Source: Neisseria zoodegmatis
GTDB taxonomy: Bacteria; Pseudomonadota; Gammaproteobacteria; Burkholderiales; Neisseriaceae
DNA: 64,000 bases
Assembly: GCF_900187305.1 (NCBI RefSeq)
Contig: NZ_LT906434.1
Coordinates: 1,798,001 to 1,862,000 of the forward strand
Direction: 5' to 3'
Part shown: in pieces, positions 50,826 to 59,695 of the stretch
How positions within the stretch are numbered: the stretch's first letter is position 1
Layout of the letters: every line of letters begins with the position of its first letter
Notes under the pieces: generated by a model
The model's input: the letters and a program-made list of their open reading frames with translations, nothing else
Told to the model about the DNA's origin: nothing
The model's database searches: none
Translations under genes and position numbers: made by a program

Positions 50826-51836
50826 TCATTTAGGAGAAATACCGCCTCCTTTATTGCTATTACCAAATATTTTCGTAAAAGCTTGAGTAAAGGCTTTTCC
50901 AATATTGGCAGGCAATCTATTTATGGCTTGTGCAGTACGGGTATTGCCAGCCATTCTTCCCAAATTGCCACCAAATCCTTCCATACTGGCTCCCCCTGTT
51001 AAAGCAGAAACCATTGCAGGTAGTTTCCAAACTGCCAATACAAAAGCGATAGTCATTGTCATAAATATTGGAATTAATGCGGCTGCCGTCCCTACTGCAC
51101 CAGCAGCTCCTAAAGAGGTTCCCATATCATTTGTCAAGAGTGTTGCATATTCGTCTATTTTTCCTGAAAAATATTCCATTTGCAAACCAGATAATACCGC
51201 TAACAAGGCAATAGTAATAATACTGTTTAGACATTGCCCTATCCAATTCATACCATACTGTCGTGTTGCGGGGAAAAGCATTGTTCCAACAAACAAAGGT
51301 CCAACCATTAAATTCAGTGATAATAATATCTTGCCTACAACATAATAGGCAAATATTACACCCAATAAAAGATAAGCTAAAATTTTTATGGCATACTCAA
51401 CTCCGAAAAGCATCAATACATAACCTAACTCATCTAAATCATCAAAAGGCTCACGGAGTAATTCAAACTGCACGGAAATCGCTTCTATCTTATCAGTAGC
51501 TTTATCAAACAATCCCGCTTCTAAGTTTCCACCAAATGCTGCTGCTGTGGCATCAGGTAATCCATAAACCCACTCTGCAATCACACCATATTGCGAAGCA
51601 TTAAAAGCAGCAGCAATAATTACCATCCATCCAAACATTCTTTTACTCAAATCCACGGCATTTTCGTCTAATCCCCTGTTATAGGCATCTAAAGCAATAA
51701 TGCAGATATATATACCGAAACCTGCTGCAAATAGTGGAGAAATATGAGAAATAAAATTACCAATATCTTTGAATAAATCAGCTCCGAATTTAACTACAAA
51801 TTCATCAGCAATACCTTGAAATACACTATTGGCCAT
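50826..51836 (-). CDS. virB6: VirB6/TrbL inner-membrane channel protein
   Basis: A 336-residue polytopic protein with about six to eight membrane segments. It carries the family core DAYNRGLDE, GWMVIIAAAFNASQYGVIAEWVYG and the central VGKILLSLNLMVGPLFVGTMLFP. By eye the gene is clearly richer in A and T than virB5 and virB8-virB10, so it may have been exchanged separately, together with the zinc-ribbon gene and perhaps eexN. Confidence 0.9.
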   Translation of the reverse strand: MANSVFQGIADEFVVKFGADLFKDIGNFISHISPLFAAGFGIYICIIALDAYNRGLDENAVDLSKRMFGWMVIIAAAFNASQYGVIAEWVYGLPDATAAAFGGNLEAGLFDKATDKIEAISVQFELLREPFDDLDELGYVLMLFGVEYAIKILAYLLLGVIFAYYVVGKILLSLNLMVGPLFVGTMLFPATRQYGMNWIGQCLNSIITIALLAVLSGLQMEYFSGKIDEYATLLTNDMGTSLGAAGAVGTAAALIPIFMTMTIAFVLAVWKLPAMVSALTGGASMEGFGGNLGRMAGNTRTAQAINRLPANIGKAFTQAFTKIFGNSNKGGGISPK

Positions 51837-51898
51837 ATTTTTTCCTTTAAAAATTAGTATGCGCTTCTACATGCCGACATAGGTTTAGAGTGATTTAA

Positions 51899-52156
51899 TT
51901 ACATGATTGCCCCCGTCTCTAATGCCGTACAATATTTATTTTCGTGATTGTTTTCTTTGGCTTCGTTACAGGACTCCTGTAATTGGATGCAAAGATTTGA
52001 ATCTTGTACATCTACTTTCTGAGCATGTACACAACCAGCCACACGTCGGAGAATACGCTTATCTAGTTCTCTAGCTTCTTCTGCACTTAATTTTGGCTGG
52101 CAACCCGCGAACAGAATAAGCATCAAACCAACTGAAAAGATTAGAACTTTATTCAT
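51899..52156 (-). CDS. eexN: EexN-like entry-exclusion lipoprotein
   Basis: An 85-residue lipoprotein: signal ending LILFAGC (Cys19), then a helical, Cys-containing mature part (CVHAQ, CIQLQESC, YC). Its place between virB5 and virB6 is that of eex in pKM101-type systems, where the lipoprotein blocks redundant entry of the same element. Assignment rests on lipobox, size and position. Confidence 0.72.
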   Translation of the reverse strand: MNKVLIFSVGLMLILFAGCQPKLSAEEARELDKRILRRVAGCVHAQKVDVQDSNLCIQLQESCNEAKENNHENKYCTALETGAIM

Positions 52157-52234
52157 AAATATTATCCTTATGAAATTGGGATTCAGACAGCCTCAAATAC
52201 ATTAAGACCGCCTGAATACGTCATAATATAATTA

Positions 52235-52891
52235 CTAGCAGTCATTAACCTTTATATCTGCTCGTTTAGCCTTAGAGCAACGGACAGCCATACGAAGCTG
52301 TTTTCGGTTGTTTTCTTTCTGCATCTCAAACATCCGCCACATGGTATCCAAATTGGTCTGATTTTGAGAAATGATGGCACGCTCAACCGCAATGCGGTTG
52401 CCCAAATCGGCGGCCGCTTTTGCATCTTGGGTGCGGCTCACTTCTGCCATCAGTTTGTTCAGATTGTCCATGCGGATTTCGGAATCGCGTGCCGCTTTCA
52501 ACATCAGGTCAAACTGTTTGCTCAGATTGTTTGCTGCTGCTTTAGGGTCATAGCTTTTGCCTTTAAGCAGATCTTGGTTATTTGCTTTGCCCAATGCATC
52601 GTAAAAGTCTTTCCAATCGTTCGGCAGTTGCTCTTGGACTTGGGTCTTAAACATATTGCCGTAGTTGTTTTGGCTGGTCAGTGCTTGAGCCTGTTTTTTC
52701 AACTGTTCAATCTGCTTGACCTGATTTTGGATTTGTTCGGCCATTTGAATACCCTGATTGATGGCTTGGGTAACCGCCGCACCGTCAAATACCGGGATAC
52801 CTCCTGCCATAACAGGCATGGAAACGGCAAGGCTGCCTGAAATTAAGACGGCGGCTAGTTTGCGGACAAGCGGTTTTTTGGTATTTTGCAT
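52235..52891 (-). CDS. virB5: VirB5 minor pilus protein
   Basis: A 218-residue exported protein. Signal peptide about residues 1-29 (AVSMPVMAGG). The mature part is helical: VFDGAAVTQAINQGIQMAEQIQNQVKQIEQLKKQ, and later NQTNLDTMWRMFEMQKENNRKQ, the VirB5 pattern. An exact simDUS lies at its signal region (52830-52841). Confidence 0.9.
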   Translation of the reverse strand: MQNTKKPLVRKLAAVLISGSLAVSMPVMAGGIPVFDGAAVTQAINQGIQMAEQIQNQVKQIEQLKKQAQALTSQNNYGNMFKTQVQEQLPNDWKDFYDALGKANNQDLLKGKSYDPKAAANNLSKQFDLMLKAARDSEIRMDNLNKLMAEVSRTQDAKAAADLGNRIAVERAIISQNQTNLDTMWRMFEMQKENNRKQLRMAVRCSKAKRADIKVNDC

Positions 52892-53011
52892 AACAATACT
52901 CCTGTTTAAATGAAAAAAGCCGCTAATGCGGCAGGATAGGCGGTATTACCCGCCCGTGTCGTTCCACAGAAATCTGCGGTTTTCAGACGGCCTGAAAATC
53001 AAAACCGAACG

Positions 53012-55447
53012 TTATGGTATTTCGGTATCGGCAATTTCAGGCTGGCCAAACTCTACCCGTCCTTTGGTAGCGGCTCGGATAAACGGTTCGTACCAGTCCC
53101 GTACATCGTTTCCGTATTCGGCCATAATGCGGTGCAACAACTCCACATTAGCTGTATTGCCCGATAAAACAGCAATAGCTTCGTGCATACCGTACAAATC
53201 CAGTTTGGCAAAAGCAGACTGTTTGGACTGTTTGACCAAGAAAGTACGGCTCTCCAATGGCAACTCCACAAGTTGTTGGTATTCTTTTTTGGAAATACCG
53301 CAACGTTGATAGCTGCCTTCATACTCGGCATCGGGATTAGGCAGAAACACCTTGGTTGGCGTCTGCTGCACAATAGCGGGAAAAATACGGCTGTTGATGG
53401 CATCTTCGGGGGACTGTGATACCAAAATTAAAAAACCGCCGCGTTTACGGTCGGTTTTCAGGATTTTCAGCATCAATTCTTCCGTTGCCGAAAAGCGCAA
53501 CGGCCACCAAAATTCTTCAATAATACTGGCAAGCAGTCCGTTTTGCTCCGCTACCTTATCCATCATGATATTGCGCAGATGGAACATATAGGCGAGAACA
53601 GGCGCGGTCGGCGGATAGCCGTCTTTCAGGATGTCGGTTAAATCGAAACCAACACGCCAAAAGTCGGCAGGGTCAAACAGGTTTTCGGGATTATCCAAGC
53701 ACCATGCAAAGCGTCCGTTTTCCGATTCACACCATTTGGCCAAACGCACATATAGGCAGTCAGGGTCAGGCAGGCTGGGAATATGTTGCAGCAGATGGCT
53801 GAAACGGCGCATTGGCCAATCCAAATCCATCAACGCGTCCACAGCATCCTGAATCTGTTTCTCTTCCGCTGCCGTCAGTCGTCCCGCTTCATTCTGTCCG
53901 CAGATGCCGACTAAGGTATAGAGAAATTCCCTATTGGACGGGGTATCGGGCAGTTGGAACGGATTCAGCCCAGTCGGCATACCCGCATCCAAAGCAAAAT
54001 AGCTGCCGCCGATGGCACGGATGAAAATTTCCATACCCCTGTCTAAATCCAAGGCGAAAATATACGGCTCAAATCTTTCGGCAAAAGCCATCAGTGCGCA
54101 TTGCAGTGTGGTTTTACCCGCTCCTGTCGCACCTAATATCAAGGTATGCCCTGCGATTTTCTCGCCGACATTATCGTCTTTCGGATTGGTAAAGTGAAAA
54201 TTGAAGTCATAAACCGTTTTGGATAAGGTCTGCAAAGGCATAACCGCGCTGCCGTCGCCCAAAGGATTACCCGTTTTCTTGCCGTGCGAATAATTGTGGA
54301 TGCCGAAAGTGCAGGCGAGGTTTTCCGTGGTTTTTGGGAAACTGCGCGGCTTGTCTTTGCAACCGGGGATTTGGCTGAACCAAGTGGACGGTGCAGAATA
54401 ACCCGCTTTCATAAAACGGAAACCGCCCGAATTCAAAAAGGCAGAATAGGCTTTTGCTCCGTTGCCAGATACTTCTTCAGGTGTGCGTCCGAATACGGTC
54501 AAGGCAGACGAATAATCGCCAAACATGATTTCGCCCGCTGTCAATCTGCCCAATGCATTTTCCAATTCTGCCTGTTGATCAGCAGCTTTATCATTTACTG
54601 ATGCGAAATTATGCAGTTGCCGTTTGATTTTTTGCTGCATATCATACGGATTGATGAATATCAGGCTCTGTGTCAGCGTGAATTCACAAGGCAGAGTAAG
54701 AAGGTTAGTCAACACTTTGGGCTTGGACAACCCAAAATCGCGCAAATCGTACATCACGGCATATTTGCGGCCGCCGCTTTCCGGACGGATTTCGCAAATA
54801 TCCGTACCGAAGTGTAAGCTAGCGGCTGGGATGCTTTTATAGGCCGATTGAGGTGAAAGCGGAATATTGTCTGCTTTGCCGTTAATCAGGCTACCGTAGA
54901 AACGATATACATCGGAAAATGCCACTTCTTCGGGATTTTGCCATGCACTCAATACTTGTGGAGAATAAGGCTCTAAGGCACGCAGAAGAATCTGCATTTG
55001 CTCGTTACATTCTTTGATACCTGAATCCATATCGCTGTTTTTGATTAAGACTGTCAGATAAAAAAGGTTTTCGTAATAGTCTTCTTCACGGAAACGCTTC
55101 AGGTAGTCGTTTGAAAAACGGCGGCTGAACTCGGTTGTAAATCCATATTCACGGTCAAAATTAATCCGCTCACGTTTAAGCGTTGTCCATATCGCACCAC
55201 GGTTGCCCAAACTCTTGCCTACCCCCGTTAAAACTTTGCGCAAGTTGGCAAAATAAGCGTAAAGACGGTTGTCGTCCACGCCGTCAAACGGCAACCCGTC
55301 CATTTTTAGGACAAAACCGTAATGTCCTGTTTCGTAATAAACAATTTCATTGGTAACGTGTTGGCAGATTTTCGGGACGAAATCTGCCATTGCCGCTGTG
55401 CGGTTGAGCGTCTTGCTCCAATAATCGCTGGTAATCTTTGTAGTCAT
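53012..55447 (-). CDS. virB4: VirB4 ATPase
   Basis: The large ATPase of the secretion channel, 811 residues. Walker A is LGATGAGKTTLQ (near residue 440). Walker B region and the QSPEDAINSRIFPAIVQQTPTKVFLPNP block follow. ATG 55447 is family-like (MTTKITSDYWSK); a longer frame is not. Its start lies 101 bases inside virB3, in another frame. Confidence 0.95.
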   Translation of the reverse strand: MTTKITSDYWSKTLNRTAAMADFVPKICQHVTNEIVYYETGHYGFVLKMDGLPFDGVDDNRLYAYFANLRKVLTGVGKSLGNRGAIWTTLKRERINFDREYGFTTEFSRRFSNDYLKRFREEDYYENLFYLTVLIKNSDMDSGIKECNEQMQILLRALEPYSPQVLSAWQNPEEVAFSDVYRFYGSLINGKADNIPLSPQSAYKSIPAASLHFGTDICEIRPESGGRKYAVMYDLRDFGLSKPKVLTNLLTLPCEFTLTQSLIFINPYDMQQKIKRQLHNFASVNDKAADQQAELENALGRLTAGEIMFGDYSSALTVFGRTPEEVSGNGAKAYSAFLNSGGFRFMKAGYSAPSTWFSQIPGCKDKPRSFPKTTENLACTFGIHNYSHGKKTGNPLGDGSAVMPLQTLSKTVYDFNFHFTNPKDDNVGEKIAGHTLILGATGAGKTTLQCALMAFAERFEPYIFALDLDRGMEIFIRAIGGSYFALDAGMPTGLNPFQLPDTPSNREFLYTLVGICGQNEAGRLTAAEEKQIQDAVDALMDLDWPMRRFSHLLQHIPSLPDPDCLYVRLAKWCESENGRFAWCLDNPENLFDPADFWRVGFDLTDILKDGYPPTAPVLAYMFHLRNIMMDKVAEQNGLLASIIEEFWWPLRFSATEELMLKILKTDRKRGGFLILVSQSPEDAINSRIFPAIVQQTPTKVFLPNPDAEYEGSYQRCGISKKEYQQLVELPLESRTFLVKQSKQSAFAKLDLYGMHEAIAVLSGNTANVELLHRIMAEYGNDVRDWYEPFIRAATKGRVEFGQPEIADTEIP

Positions 55448-55781
55448 CAGAATGCCTTCCGTATTTGCCTGCGTGTAAAGTAAAAGTGGCCAGTTTTGCA
55501 CCCGCAGCAATCCTCCTCAGTAACCACTTGGCTTCCAAAGCATAGATTTTGAATGCTTGGTCATCGTTTTGGCTGATGGTTTTAAGACCGAAATAAATCG
55601 GAATAATCAAACCTACCAACAGTAATCCTGTTTTGCCGATAATAAATTGCGCTATCATGGCAACCATCATCAAAATAAAGATAGCAATAACCATCGGCAT
55701 TAGTGGTGCGCCAAACATCATGGCCGGACGATTCATGCCGTTGTAGGTTGGAAATTCCGTATGGATGTTTTCATCTAGCAT
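55347..55781 (-). CDS. virB3: VirB3 inner-membrane protein
   Basis: A 144-residue protein, longer than the common 100-110 residues. It has RPAMMFGAPLMPMVIAIFILMM and a second membrane helix (about residues 50-68), then a cytoplasmic part EAKWLLRRIAAG. The extra C-terminal 33 codons overlap the virB4 start. Confidence 0.88.
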   Translation of the reverse strand: MLDENIHTEFPTYNGMNRPAMMFGAPLMPMVIAIFILMMVAMIAQFIIGKTGLLLVGLIIPIYFGLKTISQNDDQAFKIYALEAKWLLRRIAAGAKLATFTLHAGKYGRHSDDYKDYQRLLEQDAQPHSGNGRFRPENLPTRYQ

Positions 55782-55882
55782 GGTTGGTTCCCTTGCCGGT
55801 AAGCAGACATTCAGGCTGTTTACGATTACTGTTAACTGTTAAACAATGTCGCTGTACAACCTGAATGGCCAATAAATAGTAT

Positions 55883-56239
55883 TTAGCTGAATGTCATTTT
55901 GCCGCCTGATAGGAACAGATAGTTTGCAAATGCAACTGCGGCACCTGTACCTAAAATCCACAGGCAAGTTCCCATCACATCCGGCCACTCTTTCTTATTC
56001 ATAAATCCCAAAGCAAACTGCCAAACCAGTGCAATAGTGGCAACTATTCCGACAAGCGCATAAATCGTATCCCGGATTTTTTCGAGGATATCCGTACCTT
56101 GGTCGAATCCACCTGCTGCCATTGCATACTGTGCGCCGAAAGCCAACGTACACATCAGCAAAGAACGCAGAAAATGTGTCCCCATCAATTTGCACTTAGC
56201 CGCATCAAACAGCCGTAAAGCTGCATTTTTTCGTTTCAT
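55883..56239 (-). CDS. virB2: VirB2 pilin
   Basis: Major pilus subunit precursor of 118 residues. A long signal (cut near AMA-AGG, residue 42) is followed by two hydrophobic helices (about 58-80 and 90-112) with a short polar loop. ATG 56239 follows GGAGTTATAAC. A strong hairpin lies just upstream in the virB1-virB2 gap. Confidence 0.88.
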   Translation of the reverse strand: MKRKNAALRLFDAAKCKLMGTHFLRSLLMCTLAFGAQYAMAAGGFDQGTDILEKIRDTIYALVGIVATIALVWQFALGFMNKKEWPDVMGTCLWILGTGAAVAFANYLFLSGGKMTFS

Positions 56240-56312
56240 GTTATAACTCCAAGTCAATAAAATAAAAAAGCCCGTTACGGGCGGGAAATACTTTCAGGCC
56301 GTCTGAAAGCAC

Positions 56313-56343
56313 TTAGCCGCCTGTCGGTCAAACAGGCGGCTAA
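56313..56343. terminator. Hairpin between virB1 and virB2
   Basis: TTAGCCGCCTG (56313-56323) and CAGGCGGCTAA (56333-56343), 11-bp stem, 9-base loop, no T run on the reverse strand. It may protect the pilin mRNA or weaken read-through rather than terminate. Confidence 0.5.
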
Positions 56344-56371
56344 ATTAAGGGAATGAGTTACTCTATATAAT

Positions 56372-56947
56372 TTAAAAATCGCCAAACGCATCCCAAGGCT
56401 GACGCTCAGGCTGATGCAAGGCGATTTGCTCTTGGCGGACGGCTTTGGCCACAGCGGGTTTCATCGCCGGAGAAGACACCCGAACCACACCACCGTTCAA
56501 TCGGGCATAGCGGGCTTTGACCAGCCTCACATATTTTTGCGTCTCGCGGTAGGGCGGGATGCCCCTGTACTTGTCCACCGCACCTTCGCCCGCGTTATAT
56601 CCGGCTAGCATCAAATCAATGTTGCCTTTGTACCGATCTTGCAAAAAACGCAGATAACGCGTACCGGCGATGATGTTGTGTTCGGGTTTGTACAAGTATT
56701 TGGGATTAACCCCCATTCGCGCTGCCGTTGGAGGAATAACCTGCAACAGGCCGCGTGCATTTTTGTTGGACAGGGCGTAACGGTTGCCACCGCTTTCGCG
56801 CGCCATAACCGCCCACACGAGATTTTTATCTAAACCCTGTGCAGCTGCGTGTTTTTCGACTAGATGTTGATATTGCGGATAAGGCGCGGAGACACAGATA
56901 CCAGATGCCAATGCCACCACAATTGCGAACAGATTTTTAGCGTTCAA
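56372..56947 (-). CDS. virB1: VirB1 lytic transglycosylase
   Basis: Opens peptidoglycan for channel assembly. The 191-residue protein has a signal (residues 1-20) and the SLT fold: VMARESGGNRYA with catalytic Glu, ARGLLQVIPPTA, and LMLAGYNAGEGAV. The start codon is TTG at 56947, with GGAG 8-9 bases upstream. The C-terminal basic tail is typical. Confidence 0.92.
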   Translation of the reverse strand: MNAKNLFAIVVALASGICVSAPYPQYQHLVEKHAAAQGLDKNLVWAVMARESGGNRYALSNKNARGLLQVIPPTAARMGVNPKYLYKPEHNIIAGTRYLRFLQDRYKGNIDLMLAGYNAGEGAVDKYRGIPPYRETQKYVRLVKARYARLNGGVVRVSSPAMKPAVAKAVRQEQIALHQPERQPWDAFGDF

Positions 56948-57011
56948 AATTTAATCTCCTTTAAAAGCAAAAAGACCGACTGAATTTCAGACGGCCTTAT
57001 TTAGTTTGAAT

Positions 57012-57266
57012 TTAGATATTCCAATCCGCAGCAATATCTACCTGCTCGGCAGGAACATATCGGATTTTGTTACCTTCAATTGATTTATATCGTTCTCCGT
57101 AAACACGGACTTTCAAACGATTATTGGGCATTTGCTTTATCACGTCGCAATACATCAGGTAAAGAATTTCTGACCGCCTATTCAATGAGTGGGTACACTT
57201 TAAAACATATTTCCCCTGCCAATTTTCGGGCTGTTCTGTAAAAATCCTGCGAGATAAAGTTATCAT
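57012..57266 (-). CDS. Hypothetical protein, first gene of the virB operon
   Basis: An 84-residue soluble protein starting MITLSRRIFTEQPENWQGKY; GGAAG lies 9 bases before the ATG. It has beta-strand alternation and basic patches but no motif that I recognise. Being first after the putative operon promoter, it could be a regulator, but nothing in the sequence shows that. Confidence 0.5.
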   Translation of the reverse strand: MITLSRRIFTEQPENWQGKYVLKCTHSLNRRSEILYLMYCDVIKQMPNNRLKVRVYGERYKSIEGNKIRYVPAEQVDIAADWNI

Positions 57267-57320
57267 TACTAGTTACTTCCATACAGTGTGTCCTATTTGT
57301 GTCCGTATATAGTGGTTTTT

Positions 57321-57336
57321 TACTGTATAATACTGT
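57321..57336 (-). promoter_or_regulatory. Putative virB operon promoter with repeats
   Basis: TACTGT occurs at 57321-57326 and 57331-57336, ten bases (one turn) apart. On the reverse strand TTCTGA, 16 bases, TATTAT (about 57353-57326) overlaps the repeats. The rest of 57267-57386 is AT-rich and without gene. Confidence 0.4.
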
Positions 57337-57386
57337 GTTGTGCAGGCATCAGAATTATATTTATCAAATAGTTACATATTTAGTTT

Positions 57387-57435
57387 CGGACTGTTAATCC
57401 GCAGGTCCCTGGTTCGAGCCCAGGTCGGGGAGCCA
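57387..57435. repeat. attR core, 49 bp
   Basis: Exact copy of 23416-23464: the anticodon arm to CCA of tRNA-Asn, without the 5' half, so not a functional tRNA. Confidence 0.95.
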
Positions 57436-57443
57436 GATAAAAC

Positions 57444-57479
57444 AAAACAGGCTGCAAGCAATTGCAGCCTGTTTTGTTT
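57444..57479 (+). terminator. Original tRNA-Asn terminator
   Basis: AAAACAGGCTGCAA (57444-57457) and TTGCAGCCTGTTTT (57462-57475) followed by GTTTT. It lies 8 bases after attR and was displaced by the element. Confidence 0.85.
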
Positions 57480-57817
57480 TATCTACATAACTTTAGCTTG
57501 ATTTCAAACGACATCCGAATCATTTATTTCAATACCACATTTTCACAATCACTTACTCCTCATCATTTTTTAAAAACTTATCCTCAATCAAAATCTGAAA
57601 ACCAAAAACGACTAAAATTTTTACCGTACTTTCAAAAGTTTCAAAACGCTAATGATTCAAAACTCATTGAACAATAATCAAGCAGAAAACTTCTCAACAT
57701 TTTCATGTCTAATTAAATTATCCTCCAACTTCCCTCATCCATTGTTTCAATGGCCAAGCGATAATTGTTCATACCTTGCTGCAACTCAACCCTAAACAAC
57801 TTTAAAACAAAAACAAT
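57480..57817. other. AT-rich intergenic stretch
   Basis: No gene, DUS or clear hairpin seen. The base composition is much more AT-rich than the following chromosome. It contains the promoter region of the phospholipase D gene. Confidence 0.4.
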
Positions 57818-59353
57818 ATGCTAAAGAAAATCTTTATATTCCTGCTATTCATTGTCACCGTATTGGCGATTACCGCACTCGTAACCCATAAAAAACTTCC
57901 CGACAACAGCCGGCGCAAGCCTTCGCACTATCTGCTGCCCCAATCTGAAAGTGCGCTGGTGCGGCATTTGCTGCCGCAAGCGGAGGCGCATCCTGGTCTT
58001 TCGGGTATTTATGCACTGCGCGACGGGCGTGATGCGTTTTTGGCTCGGTTGGCACTGGCGGAAACGGCGCAGCACACGCTGGATGTACAGTATTACATTT
58101 GGCATGACGATATTTCCGGCCGTTTGCTCATACAGAGTTTGTACAAAGCGGCTGAGCGCGGTGTGCGCGTACGTCTTTTGCTTGACGATAACAACACCGG
58201 CGGCATGGACGAGCTGCTGTCGGCAGTCAATGCCCACCCCAATATCGAAATACGCTTGTTTAACCCTTTCATGCAGCGCGGTTTTCGGCCTTTGGGCTAT
58301 TTGAGCGACTTTTTCCGTCTCAACCGCCGCATGCACAATAAATCTTTCACTGCAGACGGCATCGTGACCATTATCGGCGGCCGTAATGTCGGCGATGAAT
58401 ACTTCGGCGCAGGCACGGGCGTGATGTTTGCCGACTTGGATGTAGCCGCCGTCGGTGCTGCCGCGAATGATGTCGAGCAAGACTTCGACCGCTATTGGGC
58501 GAGCGAATCCAGCTACCCTGCCGAAATGATTTTGGAAAACCATGCCAACACCACATTCGACACCACGCCGTCTGCCAATGCGGAAACCCAAGACTACTTG
58601 AAAGCCTTGTCGCAATCCGCCTTTGCCCAACAGTTGCAAACCGGTACTTTGCCGCTTATCTGGTCGAAAACCCAGCTCGTGAGCGACGACCCAGCCAAAG
58701 GCTTGGGCAAAGCTTTGCCGGGCAACACCGTGGTGGCGCACATCAGCCCTGTGATGGCGGCGGCCGAAAAAGAACTGCTTATCGTGTCGCCTTATTTTGT
58801 GCCGACGAAAAAAGGGGCTGAACTGCTCAGTAACATTGCCCGAAGCGGTAAAAACGTACAGGTGCTGACCAATTCGCTCTCCGCTACCGACGTTGCGCCC
58901 GTTCACGCGGGCTATGCCAAATACCGCAAAGACTTGCTTGCCGCCGGTGTGAAACTGTTTGAATTGAAACCGGATGCCACCGTTACCACAGACGACCACG
59001 GCGGATTAATCCACGGCAGCAGCGGTGCCAGCCTGCATGCCAAAACTTTTGCGGTGGACGGCAAAAAGCTTTTTGTCGGCTCGTTCAATATGGATCCGCG
59101 CTCGGCCGCCTTGAATACCGAAATGGGCTTTATCCTCGACAGCCCCGAGCTGGCAACACAGCTTTCAGACGGCCTCAAGCAGCATCACGCCGTGCATACC
59201 TACACTGTAACTAAACTTTCCGAAGGCGGCCTGCAATGGCAAACCGAAGAAAACGGCAAAACGCTTGTCTATCAGCAAGAGCCGAAAAGCAGCGTGTTCA
59301 AACGGTTTGCCGTATGGTTCTGCTCGCTGCTGCCGATTGAGTGGTTGCTGTAA
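57818..59353 (+). CDS. Phospholipase D family protein (cardiolipin synthase ClsC-like)
   Basis: A 511-residue protein anchored by an N-terminal helix (residues 5-22). It has two HKD motifs: HNKSFTADG in the first half and HAKTFAVDGKKLFVGSFN near residue 408. This two-HKD layout with an N-terminal anchor fits ClsC-type cardiolipin synthases and neisserial PLD. It probably acts on phospholipids at the periplasmic side of the inner membrane. It is the first chromosomal gene right of the ICE. Confidence 0.85.
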   Translation: MLKKIFIFLLFIVTVLAITALVTHKKLPDNSRRKPSHYLLPQSESALVRHLLPQAEAHPGLSGIYALRDGRDAFLARLALAETAQHTLDVQYYIWHDDISGRLLIQSLYKAAERGVRVRLLLDDNNTGGMDELLSAVNAHPNIEIRLFNPFMQRGFRPLGYLSDFFRLNRRMHNKSFTADGIVTIIGGRNVGDEYFGAGTGVMFADLDVAAVGAAANDVEQDFDRYWASESSYPAEMILENHANTTFDTTPSANAETQDYLKALSQSAFAQQLQTGTLPLIWSKTQLVSDDPAKGLGKALPGNTVVAHISPVMAAAEKELLIVSPYFVPTKKGAELLSNIARSGKNVQVLTNSLSATDVAPVHAGYAKYRKDLLAAGVKLFELKPDATVTTDDHGGLIHGSSGASLHAKTFAVDGKKLFVGSFNMDPRSAALNTEMGFILDSPELATQLSDGLKQHHAVHTYTVTKLSEGGLQWQTEENGKTLVYQQEPKSSVFKRFAVWFCSLLPIEWLL

Positions 59354-59695
59354 ACAGCAGAGGCCGTCTGAAAAAACGTTTCTAAAAAATGGCGTTGAAA
59401 CGAGATTCAGGCGGCTCAAGTACGCAAGTCTGTAAAAAACACTCAAGGCCTACTCCGCTCTTCTTTTCAAACCGCAGTCAACCTACCCGTCATGGCCATT
59501 ATTTAGCGTCTTTCGGGTAGATGAAGATGCCTTTTAAGGCTATAATCCGCGTTCAGACGGCCTGAATCAACACAGGCCGTCTGAAAACGTATCTAACCTG
59601 CCAAAGCCTGCCTGAAACCCTAACCATGCACATATATTCAGCTTGTGTGCATCATTAGTGTTTTAGCGGCTGCGGCTCTTACCGAAAGGAACGAA
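59354..59695. other. Intergenic region upstream of pnp
   Basis: Holds a DUS after the phospholipase gene, an inverted DUS pair near 59552-59586 and a pnp leader of about 100 bases. No gene is supported; rpsO, the frequent pnp neighbour, is absent. Confidence 0.5.

Larger units (their letters stand above)
23416..57435. mobile_element. Integrative and conjugative element in tRNA-Asn
   Basis: A 34-kb element bounded by a perfect 49-bp repeat of the tRNA 3' end. It carries integrase, excisionase-like gene, oriT, relaxase, coupling protein and a full VirB set, so it looks able to excise and transfer by itself. Its genes are less rich in GC and in AG-DUS than the chromosome. No cargo resistance genes are seen; accessory content is small hypothetical genes, a toxin-antitoxin pair and regulatory RNAs. 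Confidence 0.93.

Noticed and set aside
57301..57320. TATAGTGG as the end of a Correia element
   Set aside because: Only eight bases match; the second end and the internal Correia sequence are absent.
57387..57435. A second tRNA-Asn gene at attR
   Set aside because: Only the 3' part (49 bases) is present; the acceptor 5' strand and D arm are missing.
57462..57677. A 71-codon rightward frame after attR
   Set aside because: It starts inside the tRNA terminator stem, has no ribosome site and has the composition of AT-rich intergenic DNA.
57845..58999. A 384-codon leftward frame opposite the phospholipase D gene
   Set aside because: Shadow frame; the forward strand has both HKD motifs.
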